Positions 1 to 5,426 of a stretch of DNA of 7,667 bases are shown piece by piece. The stretch spans positions 1-7,667 of the forward strand of contig CAILQE010000081.1 in NCBI GenBank assembly GCA_903836325.1, read 5' to 3'. Each line of letters begins with the position of its first letter. Positions within the stretch are counted from its first letter, which is position 1. Source of the stretch: an uncultured Candidatus Saccharibacteria bacterium (GTDB lineage Bacteria > Patescibacteriota > Saccharimonadia > Saccharimonadales > UBA4665). A model generated the notes under the pieces. The model saw only the letters and a program-made list of their open reading frames with translations, did no database searches and was not told where the DNA came from. The translations under genes were made by a program, and so were the position numbers.

Positions 1-156
1 GCGTATAGAAAAGATGTTACTAGCGGACTATATGGTGGTGACGTATCCAGAAAAAAGAAAGTTTTAGCTAAACAAAAGAAAGGTAAAGCAAGACTAAAAA
101 GATTCGGTAAGGTAGATATTCCAGCCGAAGCTTTCACGGTGATGCTCCAAAAATAA
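1..156 (+). CDS. lepA: Elongation factor 4 (LepA), C-terminal fragment
   Basis: An open frame runs in from the left edge and gives 51 residues before TAA. It ends in the hallmark LepA C-terminal tail: R-K-D-V, then L-Y-G-G-D-V-S-R-K-K-K, a K-Q-K-K-G-K-A-R-L-K-R basic stretch, and F-G-K-V-D-I-P-A-E-A-F. In EF4 this lysine/arginine-rich C-terminal domain is the part unique to LepA among translational GTPases and contacts the ribosomal A site and tRNA. The family acts in the cytoplasm on stalled or newly assembling ribosomes. The GTPase and EF-G-like domains lie upstream of the window. The stop is one base before the gmk ATG, so the two genes are probably cotranscribed. The family assignment is secure, but only about the last tenth of the protein is visible. 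Confidence 0.95.
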   Translation, partial: AYRKDVTSGLYGGDVSRKKKVLAKQKKGKARLKRFGKVDIPAEAFTVMLQK

Positions 157-157
157 G

Positions 158-859
158 ATGTTAAATCCACTAGATTATTCACCAAGCGATACTGTAAAAA
201 ATCTAGTAAGAAATGCACGCATCCTTTTTATAGTGGGACCTAGTGGAACGGGCAAGAATACGGTAATTGAAAAGTTATCCAAAGATTCACGTTTTCACGA
301 GATTATTACAGCAACTACTCGGTCTCCAAGACTAAATCACGGTGTTATGGAAAAAGACGGTGAAATCTATCATTTTGTTTCAGTAAAAGAATTCGAAGAC
401 ATGGTTAAAAACGGAGAACTTGTAGAGTATGCTTTTGTGCATAATCAGAACTACTATGGAACTCCAGTAAAGGAATTCGAAATAAGTAATAGAGAAAATA
501 AGATAGCTATTGCTGACGTTGAAGTTAATGGTGTAAATTCCTTCTTAAAAATTAATCCAGATACAAAAACAATATTCCTGCTTCCTCCAGATTTAGAAAC
601 GCTACTATCCAGAGTATTTAAAAGGGATCAAACCGTAGAGAATAAGAAAGATCTTATAGATCGGCTTAAAACCTCAATAGATGAATACAATATAGCTCTA
701 TCAACGCATAACTATATTTTTGTAGTTAATGATGATTTAAACAGAGCTTTAGACGAAATTAATCAAATATTAGACGGAAACATTCCTCCTCAAGAAGACA
801 AGATAAAGTTAATTAACGAACTTAAAGATCAAATCGAAGAGTATCTAAAAGTTATCTAG
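158..859 (+). CDS. gmk: Guanylate kinase with N- and C-terminal extensions
   Basis: The 233-residue product should phosphorylate GMP to GDP with ATP in the cytoplasm. The P-loop G-P-S-G-T-G-K-N-T is at residues 27-35. The GMP-site motif T-T-R-S-P-R is at 53-58, followed by the Y-H-F strand (71-73), E-Y-A-F-V-H plus N-Y-Y-G-T-P (90-103), and a lid-type segment with conserved arginines near 152-169. The I-F-L-L-P-P strand and V-V-N-D-D end the core. Bacterial Gmk is usually near 205 residues. Here about 20 residues precede the first strand and about 25, charged and probably helical (209-233), follow it. The segment normally close to I-D-V-Q-G-A reads A-D-V-E-V-N-G, which is conservative but unusual. 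The start follows the lepA stop by one base, no strong Shine-Dalgarno is seen, and the next Met (residue 64) is too late. The TAG stop lies inside the downstream CIRCE operator. Confidence 0.9.
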   Translation: MLNPLDYSPSDTVKNLVRNARILFIVGPSGTGKNTVIEKLSKDSRFHEIITATTRSPRLNHGVMEKDGEIYHFVSVKEFEDMVKNGELVEYAFVHNQNYYGTPVKEFEISNRENKIAIADVEVNGVNSFLKINPDTKTIFLLPPDLETLLSRVFKRDQTVENKKDLIDRLKTSIDEYNIALSTHNYIFVVNDDLNRALDEINQILDGNIPPQEDKIKLINELKDQIEEYLKVI

Positions 860-882
860 CACTCTTGACGCTAGAGTGCTAA
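856..882. promoter_or_regulatory. CIRCE operator (HrcA binding site) before hrcA
   Basis: The left arm CTAGCACTC (856-864) and right arm GAGTGCTAA (874-882) are separated by exactly nine bases. This matches the CIRCE consensus TTAGCACTC-N9-GAGTGCTAA with one mismatch in the left arm. CIRCE is the DNA target of the HrcA repressor, and hrcA itself starts 20 bases downstream, so autorepression is the expected role. The gmk stop codon TAG (857-859) is embedded in the left arm, and the spacer contains the -35 hexamer. Confidence 0.96.
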
Positions 883-894
883 TAAATATATAAT
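865..894 (+). promoter_or_regulatory. Sigma70-type promoter for hrcA-grpE, -35 inside CIRCE
   Basis: TTGACG (865-870) and a perfect TATAAT (889-894) are 18 bases apart. The -35 lies wholly in the CIRCE spacer, so HrcA bound to the operator would sit on the polymerase site. Transcription should begin 6-9 bases after the -10, at about 900-903, which coincides with the hrcA ATG at 903. The transcript would therefore have essentially no leader. Nothing resembling a Shine-Dalgarno precedes the ATG. Confidence 0.85.
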
Positions 895-902
895 TTATTA
901 AT

Positions 903-1610
903 ATGACAGAACGTCAAAAGAAAATACTAGCAGCAATAATAGAGCAATATGCCGAAGTAGCTTATCCTGTTGGAAGTAGCTTACTTGCAAAGGTTTTCAA
1001 TGTCTCTAGCGCAACTATTCGCTCAGAAATGGTTGAGTTAGAAAAGCTTGGTTTTATTAATCAGCCACATACCAGTGCTGGACGTGTACCTACAGATAAA
1101 GGGTATAGATACTACGTAAATAGCATCTCAGCTAACTTAAATGAAATTCCAGGAAATCGTGCTTCACAGGCTCTAGTTTCCAGAATGCAACACGCTGGAT
1201 CTACGGATCGTATGATAAGAAATGCAGTAGATACTCTAGTTGAACTTACGCACAATTTAGCTATAGCTACAACTCCTAATAGTCAGCTATATATGAGTGG
1301 ACTTGGCTACCTTTTTAATCAACCAGAATTCTTAGATATTATTCAAGTTCAAGAAGTAGCTAAACTGCTAGACAACCTCGAGCCGTGGCTAAGAGAAGCA
1401 GCTCCAAATGAAGCGCTAAGCGTATATATCGGAAAAGAAAATCCAATTGGAAGATCTGCTGGATGTACCTTAGTTATTTCTAAGTACAGAAGTCCCCACA
1501 ATGACAATAGTTATATAGGAATATTAGGTCCAACAAGACAAAGTTATAGAGATGTAATGAATCTGGTTTCATTAGCCGGACAAGAATTAGAGGAGGGTTT
1601 ATTTAATTAA
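903..1610 (+). CDS. hrcA: Heat-inducible transcription repressor HrcA, short form
   Basis: HrcA represses class I heat-shock genes by binding CIRCE, and GroEL normally keeps it active. Residues 1-73 are a clear HrcA winged helix: T-E-R-Q near the start, Y-P-V-G-S (21-25), S-S-A-T-I-R-S-E-M (35-43), L-E-K-L-G-F, and Q-P-H-T-S-A-G-R-V-P-T-D-K-G-Y-R (54-69). The C-terminal HrcA motifs are also present: I-G-K-E-N (176-180) and I-L-G-P-T-R (207-212), followed by Y-R-D-V-M. The protein is only 235 residues, against about 340 in typical HrcA. The missing part falls between A-T-T-P-N-S-Q (122-128) and L-Y-M-S-G-L-G (129-135), where the family has a central inserted domain. The gene has its own CIRCE and promoter, and no other Met is near. 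The grpE ATG is one base past the stop. Both ends are intact and the frame is open, so this reads as a compact form and not a broken gene. Confidence 0.93.
   Translation: MTERQKKILAAIIEQYAEVAYPVGSSLLAKVFNVSSATIRSEMVELEKLGFINQPHTSAGRVPTDKGYRYYVNSISANLNEIPGNRASQALVSRMQHAGSTDRMIRNAVDTLVELTHNLAIATTPNSQLYMSGLGYLFNQPEFLDIIQVQEVAKLLDNLEPWLREAAPNEALSVYIGKENPIGRSAGCTLVISKYRSPHNDNSYIGILGPTRQSYRDVMNLVSLAGQELEEGLFN
1591..1597 (+). promoter_or_regulatory. Strong Shine-Dalgarno for grpE, far from its start
   Basis: AGGAGGG lies within the last codons of hrcA, 14 bases before the grpE ATG. It is the best anti-16S match in the window but is farther from the start than the usual 5-10 bases. This suggests that ribosomes finishing hrcA reinitiate or couple into grpE. 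Confidence 0.6.
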
Positions 1611-1611
1611 T

Positions 1612-2097
1612 ATGAGTAATTCAAAGCCAAAAAAACCAATAGTAAACGCAGAAGATCTGCAAAATCAAATCAAGGAACTCACGGATAATTTACTGCGTGA
1701 GCGAGCTGACGCTATGAATGTCAGAAGAAGAGCCGAAGAAGATCGAATTAAGTTGTCTGGATATTTCAAAGCCAGCACAATAAAAGAGCTCCTTCCTTTT
1801 CTGGATAATCTGGACCGCGCATTAGCTCACGCACCAAAGCTAGAAGATAAATCTTACCAGGAATGGATTAAAGGAATTGAAGGGGTGCATAAACAACTCT
1901 TCCAGATCCTAGATCAAATAGGAGTAGAAAAGATTAAAACTGTAGGTGAAGAATTCAATCCTGAACTACATGAAGCCGTATCCATGGATGACAGTAAACC
2001 GGGCAGTAAAGAAGTCGTAACCGAAGAGTTGGCAAGCGGATATAGGCTAGGCGATGAAGTGATTCGTCACGCAATGGTTAGAGTAGCAACGCAGTAA
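1612..2097 (+). CDS. grpE: GrpE, nucleotide exchange factor of DnaK
   Basis: GrpE dimers pull ADP from DnaK so that ATP can rebind and the client is released. The 161-residue protein has the family layout. There is a polar, lysine-rich N-terminus, then a long coiled-coil helix (about 12-50, with R-E-R-A-D-A-M-N-V-R-R-R-A-E-E-D). The helical bundle follows, with Y-F-K-A-S-T-I-K-E-L-L-P (51-62) and L-D-N-L-D-R-A-L (64-71). The C-terminal beta domain carries V-G-E-E-F-N-P-E-L-H-E-A-V (111-123) and ends in G-Y-R-L-G-D-E-V-I-R-H-A-M-V-R-V-A. It is slightly shorter than E. coli GrpE (197), mainly at the N-terminus. It lies one base after hrcA and probably shares that transcript. A separate CIRCE-controlled promoter starts just after its stop. 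Confidence 0.96.
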   Translation: MSNSKPKKPIVNAEDLQNQIKELTDNLLRERADAMNVRRRAEEDRIKLSGYFKASTIKELLPFLDNLDRALAHAPKLEDKSYQEWIKGIEGVHKQLFQILDQIGVEKIKTVGEEFNPELHEAVSMDDSKPGSKEVVTEELASGYRLGDEVIRHAMVRVATQ

Positions 2098-2108
2098 ATC
2101 TTACTACA

Positions 2109-2135
2109 TTAGCACTCTTGACTATTGAGTGCCAA
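2109..2135. promoter_or_regulatory. CIRCE operator before dnaK
   Basis: The arms TTAGCACTC (2109-2117) and GAGTGCCAA (2127-2135) flank a nine-base spacer. The left arm is a perfect consensus and the right arm has one mismatch. Like the hrcA site, the spacer begins with TTGAC. The operator places dnaK-dnaJ under the same HrcA repressor while allowing the two units to be tuned separately. Confidence 0.96.
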
Positions 2136-2147
2136 AATATATATTAT
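2118..2147 (+). promoter_or_regulatory. Sigma70-type promoter for dnaK-dnaJ, -35 inside CIRCE
   Basis: TTGACT (2118-2123) and TATTAT (2142-2147) are 18 bases apart. The geometry and the position relative to CIRCE are identical to those at hrcA. The expected start is near 2153-2156, giving a leader of about 60 nt before dnaK. The near-duplicate architecture at two sites makes chance unlikely. Confidence 0.8.
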
Positions 2148-2154
2148 ATAAGTA

Positions 2155-2168
2155 CACTAATCATAGTG
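2155..2168 (+). other. Hairpin at the 5' end of the dnaK leader
   Basis: CACTA (2155-2159) and TAGTG (2164-2168) are perfect reverse complements with a four-base ATCA loop, followed by AA and six Ts (2171-2176). It lies at or just after the predicted dnaK transcription start. It could be a stabilising 5' stem, or a weak terminator for transcripts arriving from grpE. The stem is only 5 bp, so the functional reading is tentative. Confidence 0.35.
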
Positions 2169-2200
2169 AATTTTTTGAAAATAACTATTTAACTAATAAC

Positions 2201-2207
2201 GAAAGGA
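2201..2207 (+). promoter_or_regulatory. Shine-Dalgarno for dnaK
   Basis: GAAAGGA ends 10 bases before the dnaK ATG, a workable spacing. It supports the start at 2218 and shows that this organism uses Shine-Dalgarno initiation where a leader exists, unlike the apparently leaderless hrcA. Confidence 0.6.
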
Positions 2208-2217
2208 TCAATTATAT

Positions 2218-4113
2218 ATGGGTAAAATAATTGGAATCGATCTTGGTACTACTAACTCAGCAATGGCTGTAATGCAATCTGGAAAACCAGAAATCATCGC
2301 TAACTCAGAAGGAAATAGAACAACTCCTTCAGTGGTTGCTAGCAATAAAAATAACGAACGACTTGTAGGACAGGTTGCTCGACGTCAGCAAGTAACAAAC
2401 TCAAAGAACACAATTTACGAAGTAAAAAGATTAATTGGACGAAACTTTAACGATAAAGAAGTGCAAAGAGATCTTAAGCTAATGGGTTACGAAATCGTAA
2501 AAAACGGTAATTCTGTAAAAGTAAAAATGGGAGATAAGGAACATAGTCCTGAAGAAGTATCAGCTATGATTCTATCTAAGCTTAAAGCGGATGCTGAAAG
2601 TTTCTTAGGTGAAAGTGTTTCTGAAGCTGTAATTACAGTTCCAGCCTACTTTGACGACTCTCAAAGACAGGCTACAAAAGATGCAGGTAAAATTGCAGGC
2701 CTTGAAGTTAAGAGAATTATTAACGAACCTACTGCTGCAGCCCTTGCATATGGATTAGATAAAGATACTAAGAAAGATGAAAAGATTGCAGTATACGACC
2801 TTGGTGGTGGTACTTTTGACGTATCTATTTTGGAACTAGGTGATGGAGTTTTTGAAGTTAAGTCTACAAATGGTGATACTCACCTTGGTGGAGCAGACTT
2901 TGACCGAGTAATAGTAAACTACTTTGCAGATGAATTTAAGAAAGAAAGTGGTATAGATATTTCTGAAGATAAAGCAGCTATGCAAAGACTTCGAGATGAA
3001 GCTGAAAAAGCTAAAATTGAATTATCTACTGCTCAAGAAATAAATATTAACTTACCTTTCCTTACTGCTGACGCAGAAGGACCTAAACACTTCGAACACA
3101 AACTAACTAGAGCTAAACTTGAAAGCCTGGTAGCTGATCTAATTGAAAAGACTGAAGAACCATGTATTAAAGCTCTTAAAGACGCTAAGTTAAAAGCTAG
3201 CGACATAAATGCAGTTGTACTAGTTGGTGGAATGACTCGAATGCCAGCAGTTCAAGAAATGGTTAAGAAAATCTTTGGCAAAGAACCTATGAAGGGTGTT
3301 AACCCAGATGAAGTTGTAGCCATTGGTGCTGCTATTCAAGGTGGAGTTCTTCAAGGAGATGTTAAAGATGTCCTCCTTCTAGATGTAACACCGCTAAGTC
3401 TTGGTATTGAAACCATGGGTGGAGTAATGACTAAATTAATCGAGAGAAACACCACTATCCCTACATCTAAGAGTGAAGTATTCTCAACAGCGGCAGATAA
3501 TCAGCCTCAAGTTGAAATTCATGTAGGACAAGGTGAGAGAGAAATGATTGATGGAAACAAATCTTTAGGTAGATTTGTTCTAGATGGTATTGCTTCAGCA
3601 CCAAGAGGTGTTCCTCAAATCGAAGTTACTTTCAATATAGATGCTAACGGTATTCTAAACGTTACAGCTAAAGATAAGGGAACTGGTAAAGAGCAAAGTA
3701 TTACAATCTCTGGATCTGGAAATCTAAGTAAAGACGATGTTGAGAAAATGGCTAAAGAAGCTGAGACTCACGCAGATGAAGATAAGAAACGAAAAGAATT
3801 TGTTGAAGCTAAGAACATGCTTGATTCAAGCGTTTACAATGCAGAGAAGATGCTTAAAGACAACAAAGATAAATTAAGCGATGAAGACCAAAAAACTTTA
3901 GAAAAAGCCATAGAAGAGGCTAAAAAGAGCGTAGCTGACGATAAGATCACTAAGGATGATTTAGATACCGCACTTAAAGATCTTAACGATAGAATCATGC
4001 CTATTGGTTCTAAGATGTATGAATCTGCTAAAACAGAAGAAGACAATAAAACTGAAGAAAAAAGCGACACTGTTGAAGGTGAAGTTGTAGACGATAAAAA
4101 AGAAGATAAATAA
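2218..4113 (+). CDS. dnaK: Chaperone protein DnaK (Hsp70)
   Basis: This is a complete 631-residue Hsp70 (E. coli DnaK has 638), an ATP-driven cytoplasmic chaperone working with DnaJ and GrpE. The nucleotide-binding domain opens with I-I-G-I-D-L-G-T-T-N-S (4-14), and the phosphate-2 loop D-L-G-G-G-T-F-D is at 194-201. E-P-T-A-A-A-L-A-Y-G and V-L-V-G-G-M-T-R-M-P are also present. The allosteric linker D-V-L-L-L-D is at 384-389, followed by V-T-P-L-S-L-G-I-E, the beta-sandwich substrate domain, and a charged helical lid. The acidic/basic tail ends in G-E-V-V-D-D-K-K, resembling the usual E-E-V-D-D-K end. The first lobe carries the extra segment with E-V-Q-R-D-L that DnaK of Gram-negative type has and Firmicutes lack. 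It is the first gene of a CIRCE-controlled unit, with dnaJ 38 bases after the stop. Confidence 0.99.
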   Translation: MGKIIGIDLGTTNSAMAVMQSGKPEIIANSEGNRTTPSVVASNKNNERLVGQVARRQQVTNSKNTIYEVKRLIGRNFNDKEVQRDLKLMGYEIVKNGNSVKVKMGDKEHSPEEVSAMILSKLKADAESFLGESVSEAVITVPAYFDDSQRQATKDAGKIAGLEVKRIINEPTAAALAYGLDKDTKKDEKIAVYDLGGGTFDVSILELGDGVFEVKSTNGDTHLGGADFDRVIVNYFADEFKKESGIDISEDKAAMQRLRDEAEKAKIELSTAQEININLPFLTADAEGPKHFEHKLTRAKLESLVADLIEKTEEPCIKALKDAKLKASDINAVVLVGGMTRMPAVQEMVKKIFGKEPMKGVNPDEVVAIGAAIQGGVLQGDVKDVLLLDVTPLSLGIETMGGVMTKLIERNTTIPTSKSEVFSTAADNQPQVEIHVGQGEREMIDGNKSLGRFVLDGIASAPRGVPQIEVTFNIDANGILNVTAKDKGTGKEQSITISGSGNLSKDDVEKMAKEAETHADEDKKRKEFVEAKNMLDSSVYNAEKMLKDNKDKLSDEDQKTLEKAIEEAKKSVADDKITKDDLDTALKDLNDRIMPIGSKMYESAKTEEDNKTEEKSDTVEGEVVDDKKEDK

Positions 4114-4138
4114 TCTAATATAAGTTAGATATAAGTTA
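4113..4138. repeat. Small inverted and direct repeats in the dnaK-dnaJ spacer
   Basis: ATCTAA (4113-4118) and TTAGAT (4125-4130) form a perfect 6-bp inverted repeat with a six-base loop. TATAAGTTA also occurs twice (4119-4127 and 4130-4138) as a direct repeat. The stem is AT-rich and has no T tract, so it is not a convincing terminator. It might be an mRNA processing or stability element, or chance in AT-rich spacer DNA. Confidence 0.3.
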
Positions 4139-4151
4139 AAATAAGGTAACT

Positions 4152-5234
4152 ATGGCTAAACGAGACTACTATGAAGTGCTTGGAATTAATAAAGATGCAT
4201 CTGCAGATGAAATTAAGTCTGCCTTTCGTAAAGCAGCCATAGAACACCACCCAGATAGAGGCGGAGAAGAAGCTAAGTTTAAAGAAGTTAATGAAGCTTA
4301 CGAAATCCTAAAAGATCAGGAGAAGCGAAAAAGGTATGACCAATTCGGTCACGCTGGCGTAGGTAATGATCCGGGTGCCGGATATGGTGGCGGTGGTGGT
4401 TACCAAAATATGAATTTTGACTTCGGTGATCTAGGACTTGGAGATATCTTTGGTTCTTTCTTCGGTGGAGGATCTAATCAATCTCAGCAATCTAGAAATC
4501 CTAGAGGAAACGATCTTGAAACAAGCATTGAAATTAGTTTCGAAGAAGCAGTATTCGGTACTGAAGTTGAGATCACCCTAAATCTAGACGATAAGTGTAA
4601 ACATTGTAAGGGAACTACTGCTGAACCTGGATATGATCTTAAAACTTGTCCAACCTGTGACGGTAAAGGCCAGGTAGTTAATGTTACTCGTACAATATTT
4701 GGAAATATTCAACAAGCTAGTCTATGTAATAAATGTCATGGTAAGGGAAAAATACCAGAAAAAGAATGTAGTGTTTGTAGAGGTAGGGGTGTAGCTAACG
4801 AAAGAAAGACTGTTAAGCTTAAAGTCCCTGCCGGTATTGATGACGGAGCCACAGTAAGACTAAGAGAACACGGCAATGCTATAGCTAATGGTGAAAGCGG
4901 CGACCTATATATACACGTAAGAGTTAAAGCGCACAAGAAATTTACAAGAGAAGGCGATCTAATTCTTTCTGATGAGCATATTTCAATGGTAGATGCCGCT
5001 CTTGGTTATGAATTGGATGTTGAGACTGTAGATGGCATAGTGACTATGAAAGTCCCTGCCGGTACACAATCTGGAGATGACTTTAAGCTATCTAATCACG
5101 GTGTTACACATCCAAATGGAAAAAGCAGAGGTGCACATATCGTTACTGTTATCGTGGATACTCCTACTAAGCTATCTAAGAAACAGCATGAACTATTAAA
5201 AGAATTTAAACTTGCTAAAAGTAAAATATTTTAG
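4152..5234 (+). CDS. dnaJ: Chaperone protein DnaJ (Hsp40, class A)
   Basis: The 360-residue co-chaperone stimulates DnaK ATPase and delivers unfolded clients. The J domain is at 4-68 with H-P-D at 33-35, closing with Y-D-Q-F-G. A Gly/Phe-rich region spans about 70-107. Four zinc-binding repeats follow, with cysteine pairs at 149/152, 166/169, 192/195 and 206/209. The first repeat reads C-K-H-C-K-G-T-T and lacks the final Gly, while the other three keep C-x-x-C-x-G-x-G. C-terminal client domains contain V-P-A-G-I-D-D-G and V-P-A-G-T-Q-S-G-D. The loop after H-P-D is short (R-G-G-E-E-A-K-F) compared with E. coli DnaJ. A weak AAGG (4143-4146) precedes the start by five bases. It shares the dnaK unit, and its TAG stop is in frame with the small ORF that follows. 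Confidence 0.98.
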   Translation: MAKRDYYEVLGINKDASADEIKSAFRKAAIEHHPDRGGEEAKFKEVNEAYEILKDQEKRKRYDQFGHAGVGNDPGAGYGGGGGYQNMNFDFGDLGLGDIFGSFFGGGSNQSQQSRNPRGNDLETSIEISFEEAVFGTEVEITLNLDDKCKHCKGTTAEPGYDLKTCPTCDGKGQVVNVTRTIFGNIQQASLCNKCHGKGKIPEKECSVCRGRGVANERKTVKLKVPAGIDDGATVRLREHGNAIANGESGDLYIHVRVKAHKKFTREGDLILSDEHISMVDAALGYELDVETVDGIVTMKVPAGTQSGDDFKLSNHGVTHPNGKSRGAHIVTVIVDTPTKLSKKQHELLKEFKLAKSKIF

Positions 5235-5249
5235 TTATATAAAACTATA

Positions 5250-5366
5250 ATGCTTAAGCTAAAAAATAATCAAAAAGGTCTCATACCTCTCCTTGTATGT
5301 ATTTTGGGAGTTGTTGCGGCTGTAATATATTTTGCTTTTATAAGAGTTGCAAAAATAAAGCATTAG
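5250..5366 (+). CDS. Small single-pass membrane protein, 38 residues
   Basis: ATG to TAG gives 38 codons. The protein has a short basic N-terminus with lysines at 3, 5 and 9. One hydrophobic helix spans about residues 11-31 (L-I-P-L-L-V-C-I-L-G-V-V-A-A-V-I-Y-F-A-F-I), followed by R-V-A-K-I-K-H. This is the expected composition of a one-helix inner-membrane peptide and not random AT-rich sequence. It begins 15 bases after the dnaJ stop in the same reading frame, and has no Shine-Dalgarno. No terminator lies between it and dnaJ, so it is probably the last gene of the heat-shock unit. A promoter for rimB begins just after its stop. The function is unknown. Similar one-helix peptides are common in CPR genomes from memory, but I cannot confirm homology here. 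Confidence 0.6.
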   Translation: MLKLKNNQKGLIPLLVCILGVVAAVIYFAFIRVAKIKH

Positions 5367-5369
5367 CAC

Positions 5370-5398
5370 TTGATTAATTTAACAAAATATGGTAATAT
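5370..5398 (+). promoter_or_regulatory. Promoter for rimB-rimK
   Basis: TTGATT (5370-5375) is 17 bases from TAATAT (5393-5398), which is preceded by TG one base upstream (5390-5391), an extended -10 arrangement. Transcription would start near 5405, leaving about 20 bases before the rimB ATG. The -10 matches consensus at only four of six positions, so this is a moderate call. Confidence 0.5.
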
Positions 5399-5426
5399 TA
5401 CACTAATATAAACAGATATTATTTTG

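Noticed and set aside
3834..4070. Minus-strand open frame opposite the dnaK lid
   Set aside because: It is a Ser/Leu-rich mirror of the Lys/Glu-rich DnaK C-terminus, with no start signals of its own, inside an unquestionable gene.
4736..4936. Minus-strand open frame opposite dnaJ
   Set aside because: Low-complexity Leu/Ser/Pro composition and full overlap with the conserved zinc-finger and client-binding region of dnaJ.
5246..5251. TATAAT as a promoter for the small ORF after dnaJ
   Set aside because: It overlaps the ATG itself, so transcription would start inside the ORF; cotranscription with dnaJ is more plausible.
5363..5371. TTAGCACTT after the small ORF, resembling a CIRCE left arm followed by TTGATT
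   Set aside because: The matching right arm is absent: nine bases on, the sequence reads AACAAAATA and not GAGTGCTAA. A single half-site is not evidence for HrcA control of rimBK.
5424..5426. TTG as the rimB start codon
   Set aside because: The adjacent in-frame ATG at 5427 is the stronger initiator, and the extra residue adds nothing to the family match.
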